Origin: Anaerolineales bacterium
GTDB lineage: Bacteria > Chloroflexota > Anaerolineae > Anaerolineales > Villigracilaceae
Assembly: GCA_025056175.1 (NCBI GenBank)
Contig: JANWWK010000061.1
Coordinates: 30,861-94,860, forward strand
Direction of reading: 5' to 3'
Length of the DNA stretch: 64,000 nt
The translations under genes and the position numbers were made by a program. Within the stretch, counting starts at the first letter, position 1. Each line of letters starts with the position of its first letter. Under the pieces are notes generated by a model. It did not search any database, had not been told where the DNA came from, and was given only the letters and a program-made list of their open reading frames with translations. This document shows positions 25,718 to 33,626 of the stretch, piece by piece.

Positions 25718-26476
25718 ATGCAAATCGAAGTATCCCAAACCGTTCAAACGAAAAAGGCTAAAGCGCCCGGCTTTTTAGACTCGGTGCGCGAAGACCTGAA
25801 CTCGGCCCTGCAACGCGACCCGGCGGCGCGCTCGCGCCTGGAGATTGCCCTGCTCTATCCCGGCTTGCATGCGATTTGGATTCACCGACTCAGCCACTGG
25901 CTGTGGAATCGGGATTTCAAGCTCCTGGCGCGCTGGCTCTCACAACTGGCGCGCGGGTTAACCGGCATCGAAATTCACCCCGGCGCAAAAATCGGGCAAA
26001 GAGTCTTCATTGACCATGGCATGGGCGTTGTCATTGGCGAAACCGCCGAAGTGGGAGATGACGTGACCCTGTATCATGGTGTGACGTTAGGCGGAACCTC
26101 GCTCAACAAAGGCAAGCGTCACCCAACGATTGGCAATCGCGTCACCATTGGGGCCGGCGCCAAAGTGCTGGGCAACATTACTATTGGCGATGACAGCCGC
26201 ATCGGAGCCAACGCAGTGGTGGTCAAATCGGTGCCGGAAAATTCGGTGGTCGTTGGCGTGCCAGGACAAATCGTCAAACGCGCTCAGCCACACCGTCCCA
26301 GCGATGCTCCTGACCTGAATCATACTGCCCTGCCAGATGTCTTTGCCGCGGCCATCCGCGATTTGCTGGCGCGCGTAGAAGACCTGGAGACACGCGTCGA
26401 AGGCCATTCTCATGTTCACACTGCCCACTACACCCCGGTGGGCGAAGCATGGCAGGAAGTGGATTACACGATTTGA
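25718..26476 (+). CDS. cysE: Serine O-acetyltransferase
   Basis: This 252-residue enzyme acetylates serine with acetyl-CoA, the first step of cysteine synthesis. An N-terminal helical domain ([37 protein letters not shown], shortened) precedes the left-handed beta-helix with [33 protein letters not shown] and GNVTIG-type hexapeptides. A tail of about 60 residues, [22 protein letters not shown]..., ends in a short coiled segment. It follows cysK by 40 bases, and a terminator closes the operon. Confidence 0.95.
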   Translation: MQIEVSQTVQTKKAKAPGFLDSVREDLNSALQRDPAARSRLEIALLYPGLHAIWIHRLSHWLWNRDFKLLARWLSQLARGLTGIEIHPGAKIGQRVFIDHGMGVVIGETAEVGDDVTLYHGVTLGGTSLNKGKRHPTIGNRVTIGAGAKVLGNITIGDDSRIGANAVVVKSVPENSVVVGVPGQIVKRAQPHRPSDAPDLNHTALPDVFAAAIRDLLARVEDLETRVEGHSHVHTAHYTPVGEAWQEVDYTI

Positions 26477-26531
26477 CCGACATCTCAAGCGGTTCTGCTC
26501 TCCAAAAACAAATCCCCGCTGCATTCACAAA

Positions 26532-26553
26532 AGACCGGCGCTGCCGGTCTTTT
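26532..26553 (+). terminator. Terminator of the cysteine operon
   Basis: AGACCGGC (26532-26539) pairs with GCCGGTCT (26543-26550) around a three-base loop, followed by TTTG. Confidence 0.85.
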
Positions 26554-26563
26554 GTATTGCCTC

Positions 26564-26616
26564 TTGACAAATCGGCGCTTTGATATACAATGATACAAAG
26601 ATACAATTATACAATC
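26564..26616 (+). promoter_or_regulatory. Promoter with four tandem 8-bp repeats (probable GntR operator)
   Basis: TTGACA (26564-26569), 16 bases, TACAAT (26586-26591). From 26585 to 26616 four 8-base units follow without a gap: ATACAATG, ATACAAAG, ATACAATT, ATACAATC. The array covers the -10 and the expected start site, and ends five bases before the regulator ATG, a good place for autorepression. Confidence 0.7.
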
Positions 26617-26621
26617 GTCCT

Positions 26622-27017
26622 ATGCTCACACTCAACCTCGATTTCCGCTCCGATGTCCCGCTCACCAATCAGATTGTGGCGCAAATTCAACGGCAACTGG
26701 CAAGTGGTGTACTCAAACCAGGTGACCAGCTGCCGACCGTGCGTGCGCTGGCAACCACCCTGCGTGTAAATTTCAACACGGTAGCCCGTGCGTACCGCAT
26801 TCTGGACGAAGCTGGAATTATCTCTACCCAACAGGGACGCGGCACGTTCATTCTGGAACAACCTCCACCCGAAACCAGCACGCAACTACGCCGCGAAGCC
26901 CTCAATGCGCTGGCACGCCGCTATCTGGAAGAAGCACATCGGTTGGGGTTTAGCAAACAGGAAGCCCTGCAAGCGATTGCCCAACGCAATGAAACGGCAA
27001 CAGAAGGTCATACCTGA
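26622..27017 (+). CDS. Short GntR-family (YtrA-like) transcriptional regulator
   Basis: In this 131-residue protein the winged helix-turn-helix spans about residues 8-75 (PLTNQIVAQIQRQLASG, GDQLPTVRALATTLRVNFNTVARAYRILDEAGI, shortened), and a short C-terminal helical tail serves as dimer region, the YtrA layout without an effector domain. I chose the ATG at 26622; an earlier start would lie within the operator repeats. YtrA-type regulators usually sit with, and repress, nearby transporter or membrane-protein genes, here the SPFH protein and following genes. Confidence 0.9.
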   Translation: MLTLNLDFRSDVPLTNQIVAQIQRQLASGVLKPGDQLPTVRALATTLRVNFNTVARAYRILDEAGIISTQQGRGTFILEQPPPETSTQLRREALNALARRYLEEAHRLGFSKQEALQAIAQRNETATEGHT

Positions 27018-27056
27018 TTCGTAATCTATCCGATAGAGGAAACGAAAGGAGTTCTT

Positions 27057-27980
27057 ATGAAACAAAATCTGCCTAAAAATCAACCCAAACCCGACTCGCG
27101 CATTCCACCGATTGCCGGGGTGATTGCCACTGCCTTGATGCTCATTGGCATTCTCGGCGCAATCTGGCTGGATGGCAAACAATCGGACCTGATGATTGCT
27201 CTTTGGGTCACCGCCTGGCTGGTCGGCGGAATGTATATTTTGTTCGCACTCAAAGTAGCCAACCAGTGGGAAAAGGCTGTGGTGTTACGGCTGGGAAAAT
27301 TTCGCGGACTGCGAGGTCCAGGTCCGTTTTGGATTGTCCCGATTGTGGACACCATCCCGAGCTGGATTGACCACCGCGTGATGGTCACGCCCTTCTCAGC
27401 GCAAAAAACGCTCACCAAAGATACCGTGCCGGTGGATGTGGATGCCGTGCTTTTTTGGGTGGTCTGGGACGCAGAAAAAGCCGCTTTGGAAGTGGAAGAC
27501 TACCAATCAGCCGTAGATTGGGCCGCACAAACCGCCTTGCGTGACATCATCGGGCGGATGATGCTGGCCGACATCCTGATAGGCCGCAGCGTGATTGACA
27601 AAGAATTACAACAGGTCATTGATGAACGCACCACGCCGTGGGGCGTCACTGTGCAGTCGGTTGAAATCCGCGACATCGTCATTCCACAAGATTTGGAAGA
27701 TGCCATGAGCCGACAGGCGCAGGCAGAGCGTGAACGCCAGGCGCGCGTCATCCTGGGTGAATCCGAAAAACAAATTGCCGAGTCATTTGCCGAGGCATCG
27801 CAGGCGTACATCAACAACCCTACCGCGCTGCACCTGCGCGCTATGAACATGCTCTTTGAGGGGTTGAAAGAAAAAGGTGCGATGGTCATCGTCCCCAGTT
27901 CGGCGGTGGACACGATGAACCTGGGCGGGCTCAGCGGCATGATTTCGATTGCACAACAAAATATGCCGAGGGAGCAGTGA
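27057..27980 (+). CDS. SPFH/band-7 membrane protein (slipin, stomatin-like)
   Basis: This 307-residue protein has two N-terminal membrane helices (about 20-40 and 47-66) followed by the SPFH domain: AVVLRLGKFRGLRGPGPFWIVP, DTVPVDVDAVLFWVV, and the coiled segment SRQAQAERERQARVILGESEKQ. Slipins assemble in membrane microdomains and often work with NfeD-type proteins, none of which is present here. It follows the GntR regulator by 39 bases. The stop codon lies inside a CAGTRAN heptamer, and a perfect parS site comes 12 bases later. Confidence 0.92.
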   Translation: MKQNLPKNQPKPDSRIPPIAGVIATALMLIGILGAIWLDGKQSDLMIALWVTAWLVGGMYILFALKVANQWEKAVVLRLGKFRGLRGPGPFWIVPIVDTIPSWIDHRVMVTPFSAQKTLTKDTVPVDVDAVLFWVVWDAEKAALEVEDYQSAVDWAAQTALRDIIGRMMLADILIGRSVIDKELQQVIDERTTPWGVTVQSVEIRDIVIPQDLEDAMSRQAQAERERQARVILGESEKQIAESFAEASQAYINNPTALHLRAMNMLFEGLKEKGAMVIVPSSAVDTMNLGGLSGMISIAQQNMPREQ

Positions 27981-27995
27981 ACAGTGAGCAGTGTT
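27975..27995 (+). repeat. Three CAGTRAN heptamers over the slipin stop codon
   Basis: CAGTGAA, CAGTGAG and CAGTGTT lie in exact register. The TGA of the first unit is the stop codon (27978-27980). The last unit runs into the parS palindrome. Confidence 0.8.
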
Positions 27996-28007
27996 TCACG
28001 TGAAACA
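27992..28007. other. parS centromere site, perfect palindrome
   Basis: TGTTTCACGTGAAACA is a perfect 16-base palindrome that matches the ParB-binding parS consensus TGTTNCACGTGAAACA. Chromosomal parS sites lie near the replication origin in most bacteria. parA and parB are not in the window. Confidence 0.9.
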
Positions 28008-28041
28008 TAAGAGATTATCTGAAACCACAGAAAGGTAAACG

Positions 28042-28695
28042 ATGACCACCAAAACATCCATCCTCATATCCTTTGTGCTGATTGCAGCAGCCATTATCGT
28101 GGGCGTGCTGCTTTCCGCCCAACTCCCCGACCCTATGCCCTCTCACTGGAACGCCGCCGGCGAAGTAGATGGCTACACATCCAAATTTTTGGGAATCTGG
28201 CTGCTGCCGCTGATGACAGCAGGAATTCTGCTTCTGCTGGCTTTCCTGCCGATGCTCGACCCATTACGCGCAAACATCGAAAAGTTTCGCGGCCTGTACA
28301 ATGCTTTCTTGCTCGGTTTTACAGTCTACATGCTGTATGTGTATGGGCTGACGCTGGCCGCCGCTCTCGGCTGGCAATTCAACATGACGTACATGCTGGT
28401 ACCAGTCGTGGGTCTCTTGTTCGTCGGCATCAGTTTTCTGCTCCAAAATGCCAAACGCAACTTTTTCATCGGCATCCGCACGCCCTGGACGCTGGTGAGC
28501 GATAGCGTGTGGGATAAGACCCATCAACTCGGCGCGCAAACCTTTCGTATCGCGGGTGTACTGGTCATCATCAGCACCTTCTTTGGCGAAAACGGCTTGT
28601 GGCTTCTGATGGTTTCGCTGTTGTTTGCAGCGTTGTTGCCGGTGGTGTATTCGTACTTCGCATGGCGTCAAGAACAGTCAGAAACGGGCAAATAA
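28042..28695 (+). CDS. SdpI/DUF1648 family membrane protein
   Basis: This 217-residue protein has six membrane helices. The N-terminal DUF1648 half has LPDPMPSHWNAAGEVDGYTS, and the SdpI half has NFFIGIRTPWTLVSDSVWDKTH. SdpI of B. subtilis is an immunity and signalling protein against the SdpC toxin; most homologues have no known toxin, and none is seen here. It is flanked by two parS sites. Confidence 0.9.
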   Translation: MTTKTSILISFVLIAAAIIVGVLLSAQLPDPMPSHWNAAGEVDGYTSKFLGIWLLPLMTAGILLLLAFLPMLDPLRANIEKFRGLYNAFLLGFTVYMLYVYGLTLAAALGWQFNMTYMLVPVVGLLFVGISFLLQNAKRNFFIGIRTPWTLVSDSVWDKTHQLGAQTFRIAGVLVIISTFFGENGLWLLMVSLLFAALLPVVYSYFAWRQEQSETGK

Positions 28696-28705
28696 GTCTG
28701 CCAGA

Positions 28706-28721
28706 TGTTTCACGTGAAACC
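28706..28721. other. Second parS-like site, 15 of 16 matches
   Basis: TGTTTCACGTGAAACC differs from the perfect site at 27992 only in the last base. It lies 11 bases after the SdpI-like stop, 714 bases from the first site. Confidence 0.8.
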
Positions 28722-28769
28722 ATCAACCCATTGGGCAAAGCAGCCATTTGCCCAAAGAAAGGAAGTCTC

Positions 28770-29003
28770 ATGCCCCAAGAAATGCCCCTGTGGGAATACC
28801 GCGTTCAGACCTTTGGCAGTTTCTGGCATGGTGTCAAAGCCGAAGAACTGCAAGCCCTGCTGAATGAGTGGGGCGAGCAAGGCTGGGAAGTGATTGCCAT
28901 CCACGAGGTAGAAGGACATAGCAAAATCAACATCATCGCCAAACGCCCCCTAACCGACCGGGTTCGACGTATGCGTTCCATGCCTGCTGCCTACCAACGT
29001 TAA
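28770..29003 (+). CDS. DUF4177 small protein
   Basis: This 77-residue protein has WEYRVQTFGSFWHG, then LLNEWGEQGWEVIAIHEVEG, the DUF4177 pattern of a small alpha-beta fold. The start at 28770 follows AAAGGAAG. Function is unknown. It lies between the SdpI-like gene and a CPBP protease and is probably part of the GntR-headed run. Confidence 0.85.
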   Translation: MPQEMPLWEYRVQTFGSFWHGVKAEELQALLNEWGEQGWEVIAIHEVEGHSKINIIAKRPLTDRVRRMRSMPAAYQR

Positions 29004-29021
29004 CTCACCAGGATTTTTCGT

Positions 29022-29975
29022 ATGCTCGACAAAAAATCACTGACCTGGTTTCTCCTCATCGCCTTCGGTATTTCCTGGCCGCTGTTCATCGCACCGATGG
29101 CTGTGAAAAACAACCGAATGCTTTACCCGATTGTGATGGTCACTCTGTTTACCCTTGCCATGTGGGGGCCAGGTATCGCCGCCATCCTCGTCACCCGCCT
29201 GGTTACCAAAAAACCGCTTTCCAGCCTGCGGTTGAAGCGGCTTGGCCCGAGGCATTATTACTTCTGGGCGTGGCTGTTTGCCCCGCTCATGGCTGCATTC
29301 ACCCTGGGCGCAACCATCCTGCTCGGCACGGGTGTCTTCGACCCCAACTTTACCAGCATCCGCCAGGCTATGGCGCAAACTCCACAGGCAGAAGGGCTTC
29401 CGTCCATCGAAACAATCCTGATGATTCAAGCCATCTTCGCGCTCACGCTCGCTCCGCTCATCAACCTCCTGCCTGCGCTGGGCGAAGAACTGGGCTGGCG
29501 TGGATTTCTGTTGCCTCAGCTGCTTCCGCTGGGTCAATGGAAAGCCCTGCTGCTCAGCGGTGCCATTTGGGGACTATGGCATGCGCCAGCAATTATCCTG
29601 CACGGTCACAACTTTCCCTCTCACCCTTACCTGGGTGTGCTGGTGATGATGGTTGGCTGCATCTTACTGGGCATCCTGTTTGGATGGCTGTATTTGAAAA
29701 CGCAAAGCCCCTGGGCGCCAGCCTTTGCGCATGGCGCCTTCAACGCCATTGCACCCGCCTCGCTGGTCTTTCTTCGACCAGAAGGACTGGATACCGCCTT
29801 GGGCGGTAACCCGCTCGGCGTGGCGGGCTGGGTGGGTATGGCCGCAATCCTGCTCGTGCTGCTGGTACTTCGACAGTTCGACGAGTCAACTCTCTCACGC
29901 CAACACAATCACCTGGCGCATAATTGCACACCAGCAGACAATGTCCCCAACGCTACAAAGCTTACAAATTTGTAA
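29022..29975 (+). CDS. CPBP family intramembrane metalloprotease
   Basis: This 317-residue protein has about eight membrane helices and the CPBP (Abi, Rce1-like) signature: EELGWRGFLLPQL with Glu155/Glu156, SGAIWGLWHAP, and a third motif FGWLYLKTQSPWAPAFAHGAFN (shortened). Members cleave prenylated or peptide substrates or act in bacteriocin immunity; the substrate is unknown here. A 16-base palindrome overlaps the end of the gene. Confidence 0.92.
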   Translation: MLDKKSLTWFLLIAFGISWPLFIAPMAVKNNRMLYPIVMVTLFTLAMWGPGIAAILVTRLVTKKPLSSLRLKRLGPRHYYFWAWLFAPLMAAFTLGATILLGTGVFDPNFTSIRQAMAQTPQAEGLPSIETILMIQAIFALTLAPLINLLPALGEELGWRGFLLPQLLPLGQWKALLLSGAIWGLWHAPAIILHGHNFPSHPYLGVLVMMVGCILLGILFGWLYLKTQSPWAPAFAHGAFNAIAPASLVFLRPEGLDTALGGNPLGVAGWVGMAAILLVLLVLRQFDESTLSRQHNHLAHNCTPADNVPNATKLTNL

Positions 29976-29997
29976 GGGTGTCTACGTTTTGTCTACG
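29961..29997. promoter_or_regulatory. Palindrome and 11-bp direct repeat, possible regulator sites
   Basis: CTTACAAATTTGTAAG (29961-29976) is a perfect palindrome at the end of the CPBP gene. It is followed by two copies of TGTCTACG (29979-29986 and 29990-29997), exactly 11 bases apart. A related TCTACA pair lies upstream of the PucC-type gene at 30171-30186. Confidence 0.5.
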
Positions 29998-30014
29998 CTC
30001 ATTCGATAAGATAA

Positions 30015-30104
30015 AGACAATCTATCGCAACGTGGAACTGGGGCCCACGTTTTAGACGCCGGTAAACAGGAAGGGGGTCTTCCGCAACCGGCGTCTAGCT
30101 TTTT
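30015..30104 (+). ncRNA. Candidate small RNA with two hairpins and a terminator
   Basis: In a gene-free stretch AACGTGG (30029-30035) pairs with CCACGTT (30045-30051). Directly after, TAGACGCCGGT (30053-30063) pairs with ACCGGCGTCTA (30087-30097), and GGAAG (30069-30073) pairs with CTTCC (30079-30083) inside that stem. TTTTT follows at 30100-30104. It does not match a riboswitch class I know. A clear promoter is not seen. It could be a small RNA or the 3' leader of the CPBP transcript. Confidence 0.5.
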
Positions 30105-30248
30105 AAGCGCATATCAAAGACCAGTCCGCATGTAAGTTTTAATGATTTTCTAGGCAAACTCTCTTAAAATTCTACAAAAATCTACATTGACGCCCTGTTT
30201 AACCCCACTACAATCTGGAGAAATTTCACCCAAAGGATAGGCTTTCGT
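30105..30248. other. Upstream region of the PucC-type transporter gene
   Basis: With the sequence to its left this completes a 273-base gap. It contains the TCTACA repeat pair and the promoter described separately, and no reading frame. Confidence 0.5.
30171..30214 (+). promoter_or_regulatory. Promoter of the PucC/MerR operon with TCTACA direct repeats
   Basis: TTGACG (30187-30192), 16 bases, TACAAT (30209-30214). Two TCTACA hexamers at 30171-30176 and 30181-30186, ten bases apart, abut the -35 box. This is where an activator, such as the MerR-type protein of the same operon, would bind. Confidence 0.6.
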
Positions 30249-31544
30249 ATGTGGAGAAAACGCCTGCAACTCGGCCTGATTCATGTTGCTGTTGCTATGA
30301 CCCTCGTCCCCATCAACAGTACTCTCAACCGTGTCATGATTAAGGAACTGGGGATTGCGGCTACGGTGGTTGCCATCCTCGCCATCTTGCCGTATTTGTT
30401 CTCACCCATGCAAGTCGCCATCGGTTCATTCTCCGACCGCTATCCCCTGTTGGGGTATCGCCGCAGTCCATACATTCTCGCCGGGCTGTTCTTGTGCGTT
30501 ATCGGCGTTGTGGTTTCGCCACAAGTAGCCTTTCTGATGGTCGAACAGCCCTTGTTGGGGTATCTGACGGCAGGACTGGCCTTTGGCGCATGGGGAATGG
30601 GATACAACCTGTCATCCGTTTCATACCTGGCGCTGGCAAACGAACTTTCCGGCGAAAATGGACGCGGCAAAACCATTGCAACCATGTGGTTCATGATGAT
30701 TGTCAGTATCATCTTCACGGCCATTGCCATCAGTCGCCTGGTGGAACCGTATTCGCCCGAGGCTCTGCAAATGGCCTTTATCGAAGTCGGCATAACCGCC
30801 CTGGTGCTGGGCGGGGTGGGCCTGCTCGGGCTGGAAAAGCGTTACCAGGCCGCCGGGCAGAAAGATGAACAATACTCCTTCGCCCAGATGGCTGCTGCTA
30901 TTCTGAAAAGCCGTCAGGCAACGACCTTTTTCTGGTATCTTGCTCTGCTCCTGGCTGCCATTTTAGGGCAGGATGTTCTGCTCGAACCGTTTGCCGCCGA
31001 AGCCTTTGGCATGACCGTTCAACAAACAACCCGCATCACCTCGATTTGGGGCGTGGCCGTACTTTTGACGATTTTGCTGGCCGGTGCGCTGGAGCGACGC
31101 GCGCCACGCAAAGCCGTAGCGCAAACTGGCAACCTGACCGTGCTGGCCGGATTTCTGCTCATTCTTGCCAGCGGCGCACTCGGTTCAACCGGCATTTTCT
31201 ACTCTGGGGTCATCCTGCTCGGCGCAGGGACAGGTCTCTCGACCGTTGCCAACCTGGCGCTGATGTTCGACCTGACCCTGCCCGGTTACGTTGGCCTGTT
31301 CATTGGCGCATGGGGTGTTGCAAACTCCATCTCACGTCTGGTTGGAACGCTGCTGGCAGGCATCGTGCGTGATGGCATGACCTGGCTGACGAATGACGTA
31401 CTCGTCGGCTACCTGGTGGTTTTTGGCATCGAAGCGATGATGGTGGCTCTGGCAGCCTTCCTGCTGTTAGGGATTGACACGCGAAAATTCTACCAGCAAG
31501 TCGAAGCGCCCTCCATCACCGAACGCGCCGCCCTGGCCGACTGA
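30249..31544 (+). CDS. PucC (BCD) family major facilitator protein
   Basis: This 431-residue protein has about 12 membrane helices. The family features are RVMIKELGIAATVVA, GSFSDRYPLLGYRRSPYILAG and GMGYNLSSVSYLALANELSGENGRGKT (shortened). In purple bacteria PucC helps build light-harvesting complexes and is thought to move bacteriochlorophyll. No pigment or reaction-centre gene is in the window, so here it may carry another hydrophobic or tetrapyrrole compound. It heads an operon with a MerR-type regulator 24 bases downstream. Confidence 0.88.
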   Translation: MWRKRLQLGLIHVAVAMTLVPINSTLNRVMIKELGIAATVVAILAILPYLFSPMQVAIGSFSDRYPLLGYRRSPYILAGLFLCVIGVVVSPQVAFLMVEQPLLGYLTAGLAFGAWGMGYNLSSVSYLALANELSGENGRGKTIATMWFMMIVSIIFTAIAISRLVEPYSPEALQMAFIEVGITALVLGGVGLLGLEKRYQAAGQKDEQYSFAQMAAAILKSRQATTFFWYLALLLAAILGQDVLLEPFAAEAFGMTVQQTTRITSIWGVAVLLTILLAGALERRAPRKAVAQTGNLTVLAGFLLILASGALGSTGIFYSGVILLGAGTGLSTVANLALMFDLTLPGYVGLFIGAWGVANSISRLVGTLLAGIVRDGMTWLTNDVLVGYLVVFGIEAMMVALAAFLLLGIDTRKFYQQVEAPSITERAALAD

Positions 31545-31568
31545 CCTCCCGCGCAGGAGAGACTTTGG

Positions 31569-32207
31569 ATGACAACAACCAAGCCTCAGGCCCACTGGCT
31601 TTCTCTTTCTGATGTTGCTGAAAAACTGGGAGTACACCCATCCACCGTGCGGCTCTGGTCAGACAAAGGGGTACTCCCTACCCACCGTACCTCCGGCGGA
31701 CACCGCCGTTATCTGCTTCACGAGGTCGAACTTTGGATGAGCGCCACCCGTCAGAAGCAGATTGTCGAACCAGGGGACGCCTTGCAAAACGCCATCGGCA
31801 AAATCCGCCTGCGGGTGAGTGAAGGCCAGCTGGAATCTGAATCCTGGTATCAAAAACTCGATGCAGAAGCGCGCACGCAATACCGCATGAACGGTGGGGC
31901 ACTGGTGCGCGGACTCATCGGCTACCTTTCCAACCCTGATGGCGATGAAGACATTGAAGCCAAAGCCCTGGGCTACGAATATGCTTCACGCGCACGCCGT
32001 TACGGATTGAACAGCGTCGAAGCCACGCAGGCATTCCTGTTCTTCCGCAACTTGCTGCTCGATGCCTTGTTCAACGCTTACGAAGAAGCCCGCGTACCGC
32101 CCGGCTGGGCATGGGGACAAATGCTCACCCGCTTACACCGCTTTACCGACCGCGTGCTGATTAGCCTGTTGGAAACCTATCAGGCCCTTGAAGAAAGAGG
32201 GCGCTGA
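31569..32207 (+). CDS. MerR-type regulator with uncharacterised C-terminal domain
   Basis: In this 212-residue protein the helix-turn-helix is at about 12-58: LSDVAEKLGVHPSTVRLWSDKG, then THRTSGGHRRYLLHEVE, as in MerR/SoxR proteins. A helical effector domain of about 120 residues follows (YLSNPDGDEDIEAKALGYEYA, FLFFRNLLLDALFNAYEEA). It lacks the EXHXXG cobalamin motif of CarH/LitR and has no metal-binding cysteines, so its signal is unknown. Its place in the PucC operon suggests control of that operon through the TCTACA sites. Confidence 0.85.
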   Translation: MTTTKPQAHWLSLSDVAEKLGVHPSTVRLWSDKGVLPTHRTSGGHRRYLLHEVELWMSATRQKQIVEPGDALQNAIGKIRLRVSEGQLESESWYQKLDAEARTQYRMNGGALVRGLIGYLSNPDGDEDIEAKALGYEYASRARRYGLNSVEATQAFLFFRNLLLDALFNAYEEARVPPGWAWGQMLTRLHRFTDRVLISLLETYQALEERGR

Positions 32208-32234
32208 TAAAATTTCAAGGATAGAAAGGTTTTT

Positions 32235-32945
32235 ATGCTCCAGGTCATTCACTATCTTCCCATCGTTACAACCATCATTGCGTTCAGCTTTACCGGTGTA
32301 CTGCTTCGACACTGGATGCGCAAACGCTCTGCAACTTACCTGTTGTGGTGGGGTATTGGTACGCTGATGTTTGGCATTGGTACCAGTACGGAAGCAATTC
32401 ACGCATTGTTTGGATGGAACGAAGCCAATCTTAAAGCCTGGTACATTTCTGGGGCTTTATTTGGCGCGTTTCCCCTGGCACAAGGCACAGTCTATTTACT
32501 CTTCAAAAAGAAAACGGCAGATGTAATGGCAGGCATGATAACCATCTATTGTTTGATTGCCTCTATTTTAATTGCGGCATCCCCAATCAATTCAAGCATG
32601 GTCACAGGCGAATTAACAGGGAAGGTCTTGGGCTGGTCATGGGTGCGCGCCTTTTCGCCGCTTCCGAATATGTATGGACTGATTTTCCTGGTAGGAGGTG
32701 CGGCCTGGTCAGCAATTCAATATGCTCGCAAGCAAGGGTCAGGCAACCGCGCACTGGGGAATTGGTTAATAGCCCTCGGCGGTCTCTTGCCCGGCATCGG
32801 CGGCACGTTTACCCGCCTGGGATTCGTAGAAATCTTGTTTATTACAGAATTTTTCGGGATTTCGCTCATTTGGGCAGGCTACCGCGTAATTCTTTCGGCC
32901 AGTCAGCCCTCCATTCATCCCATACAACAACAGACACAAATTTGA
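32235..32945 (+). CDS. Seven-helix membrane protein of unknown function
   Basis: This 236-residue protein has about seven hydrophobic helices; the loops are short and carry few charged residues (RHWMRKRSATYLLWWGIGT). No known family motif is recognised. It follows the MerR-type gene by 27 bases with AAGGATAG upstream, so it is the third gene of the PucC operon. It could be a sensor or small-molecule carrier for the same pathway. Confidence 0.7.
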   Translation: MLQVIHYLPIVTTIIAFSFTGVLLRHWMRKRSATYLLWWGIGTLMFGIGTSTEAIHALFGWNEANLKAWYISGALFGAFPLAQGTVYLLFKKKTADVMAGMITIYCLIASILIAASPINSSMVTGELTGKVLGWSWVRAFSPLPNMYGLIFLVGGAAWSAIQYARKQGSGNRALGNWLIALGGLLPGIGGTFTRLGFVEILFITEFFGISLIWAGYRVILSASQPSIHPIQQQTQI

Positions 32946-33111
32946 GGGCATTAGAAAGCACGCGGAAGGGTCTGTTTTTTGAATTCAGGGTGGAGGGAAG
33001 CACGGAACAAGACGAAACATTGTCATACCCCTGCTTTGTGCCGGCTTTCAAGGTAAAACCGGCAGCAATGGTGGTTTGGCTGCCATCCTGTTTTTTGAGT
33101 ACAATAGAACC

Positions 33112-33609
33112 ATGAACAACCTGCTAAAAACCCCTCTCGTTTTGCACACCCGGCGGAATCACGCGCTGGAACACGCCACCATTCACCTGCTTTCTGCGCG
33201 CTTTCCTGACCGTCCGCTGGCGGGTCACTCCAACCCGACCGGATTTTTTATCATCGGTGATATACCCACCGAGCATATCCGACAGGCCGTGACGGAAGCC
33301 CTGACCCGCCTGCAAAACGGCGAGCGCCGCCTGGCAATCCATCCTGGATGCGGTACAAATTACGCCCTGAGTGGCGGGCTGGCGGCTTGGTTTGCCTTCT
33401 TTGCCATGAGCGGCACACGCACCGACCGCGAACGCTGGGAACGGCTGCCCATCGTGGCCGTATTTGCAGTGTTGGCCTTCCTTATCGGTCAGCGGCTCGG
33501 CCCAGGCCTTCAGAATAGTGTCACGACCGAACCAGAGCCGGGTGAGTTGACGATTGTGGATATCTACCCGCTTTCTCGCACCGTTCATCGCATAATTACC
33601 CGCTCGTAA
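33112..33609 (+). CDS. DUF6391 family protein
   Basis: This 165-residue protein has TRRNHALEHATIHLLSARFPDRPLAG (shortened) followed by HPGCGTNYALSG and one or two membrane helices at about 90-135; this is the DUF6391 pattern found in Chloroflexota and cyanobacteria. The His/Glu-rich start (HALEHATIH) could bind metal. Function is unknown. The start is the ATG at 33112; a longer frame lacks support. It lies 17 bases before holA. Confidence 0.8.
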   Translation: MNNLLKTPLVLHTRRNHALEHATIHLLSARFPDRPLAGHSNPTGFFIIGDIPTEHIRQAVTEALTRLQNGERRLAIHPGCGTNYALSGGLAAWFAFFAMSGTRTDRERWERLPIVAVFAVLAFLIGQRLGPGLQNSVTTEPEPGELTIVDIYPLSRTVHRIITRS

Positions 33610-33626
33610 GCGCGCCATCCCCTGGC

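Noticed and set aside
28042..28695. Toxin-immunity pair around the SdpI-like gene
   Set aside because: No SdpC-like or other small toxin gene is found nearby; the DUF4177 protein has no signal peptide or toxin features.
30015..30104. Known riboswitch (guanidine, fluoride, preQ1 or cobalamin)
   Set aside because: None of the conserved core sequences of these classes is present; only the stems are clear.
30249..31544. Evidence that the organism is phototrophic
   Set aside because: One PucC-family gene alone does not show this; no pigment, reaction-centre or antenna gene is in the window.
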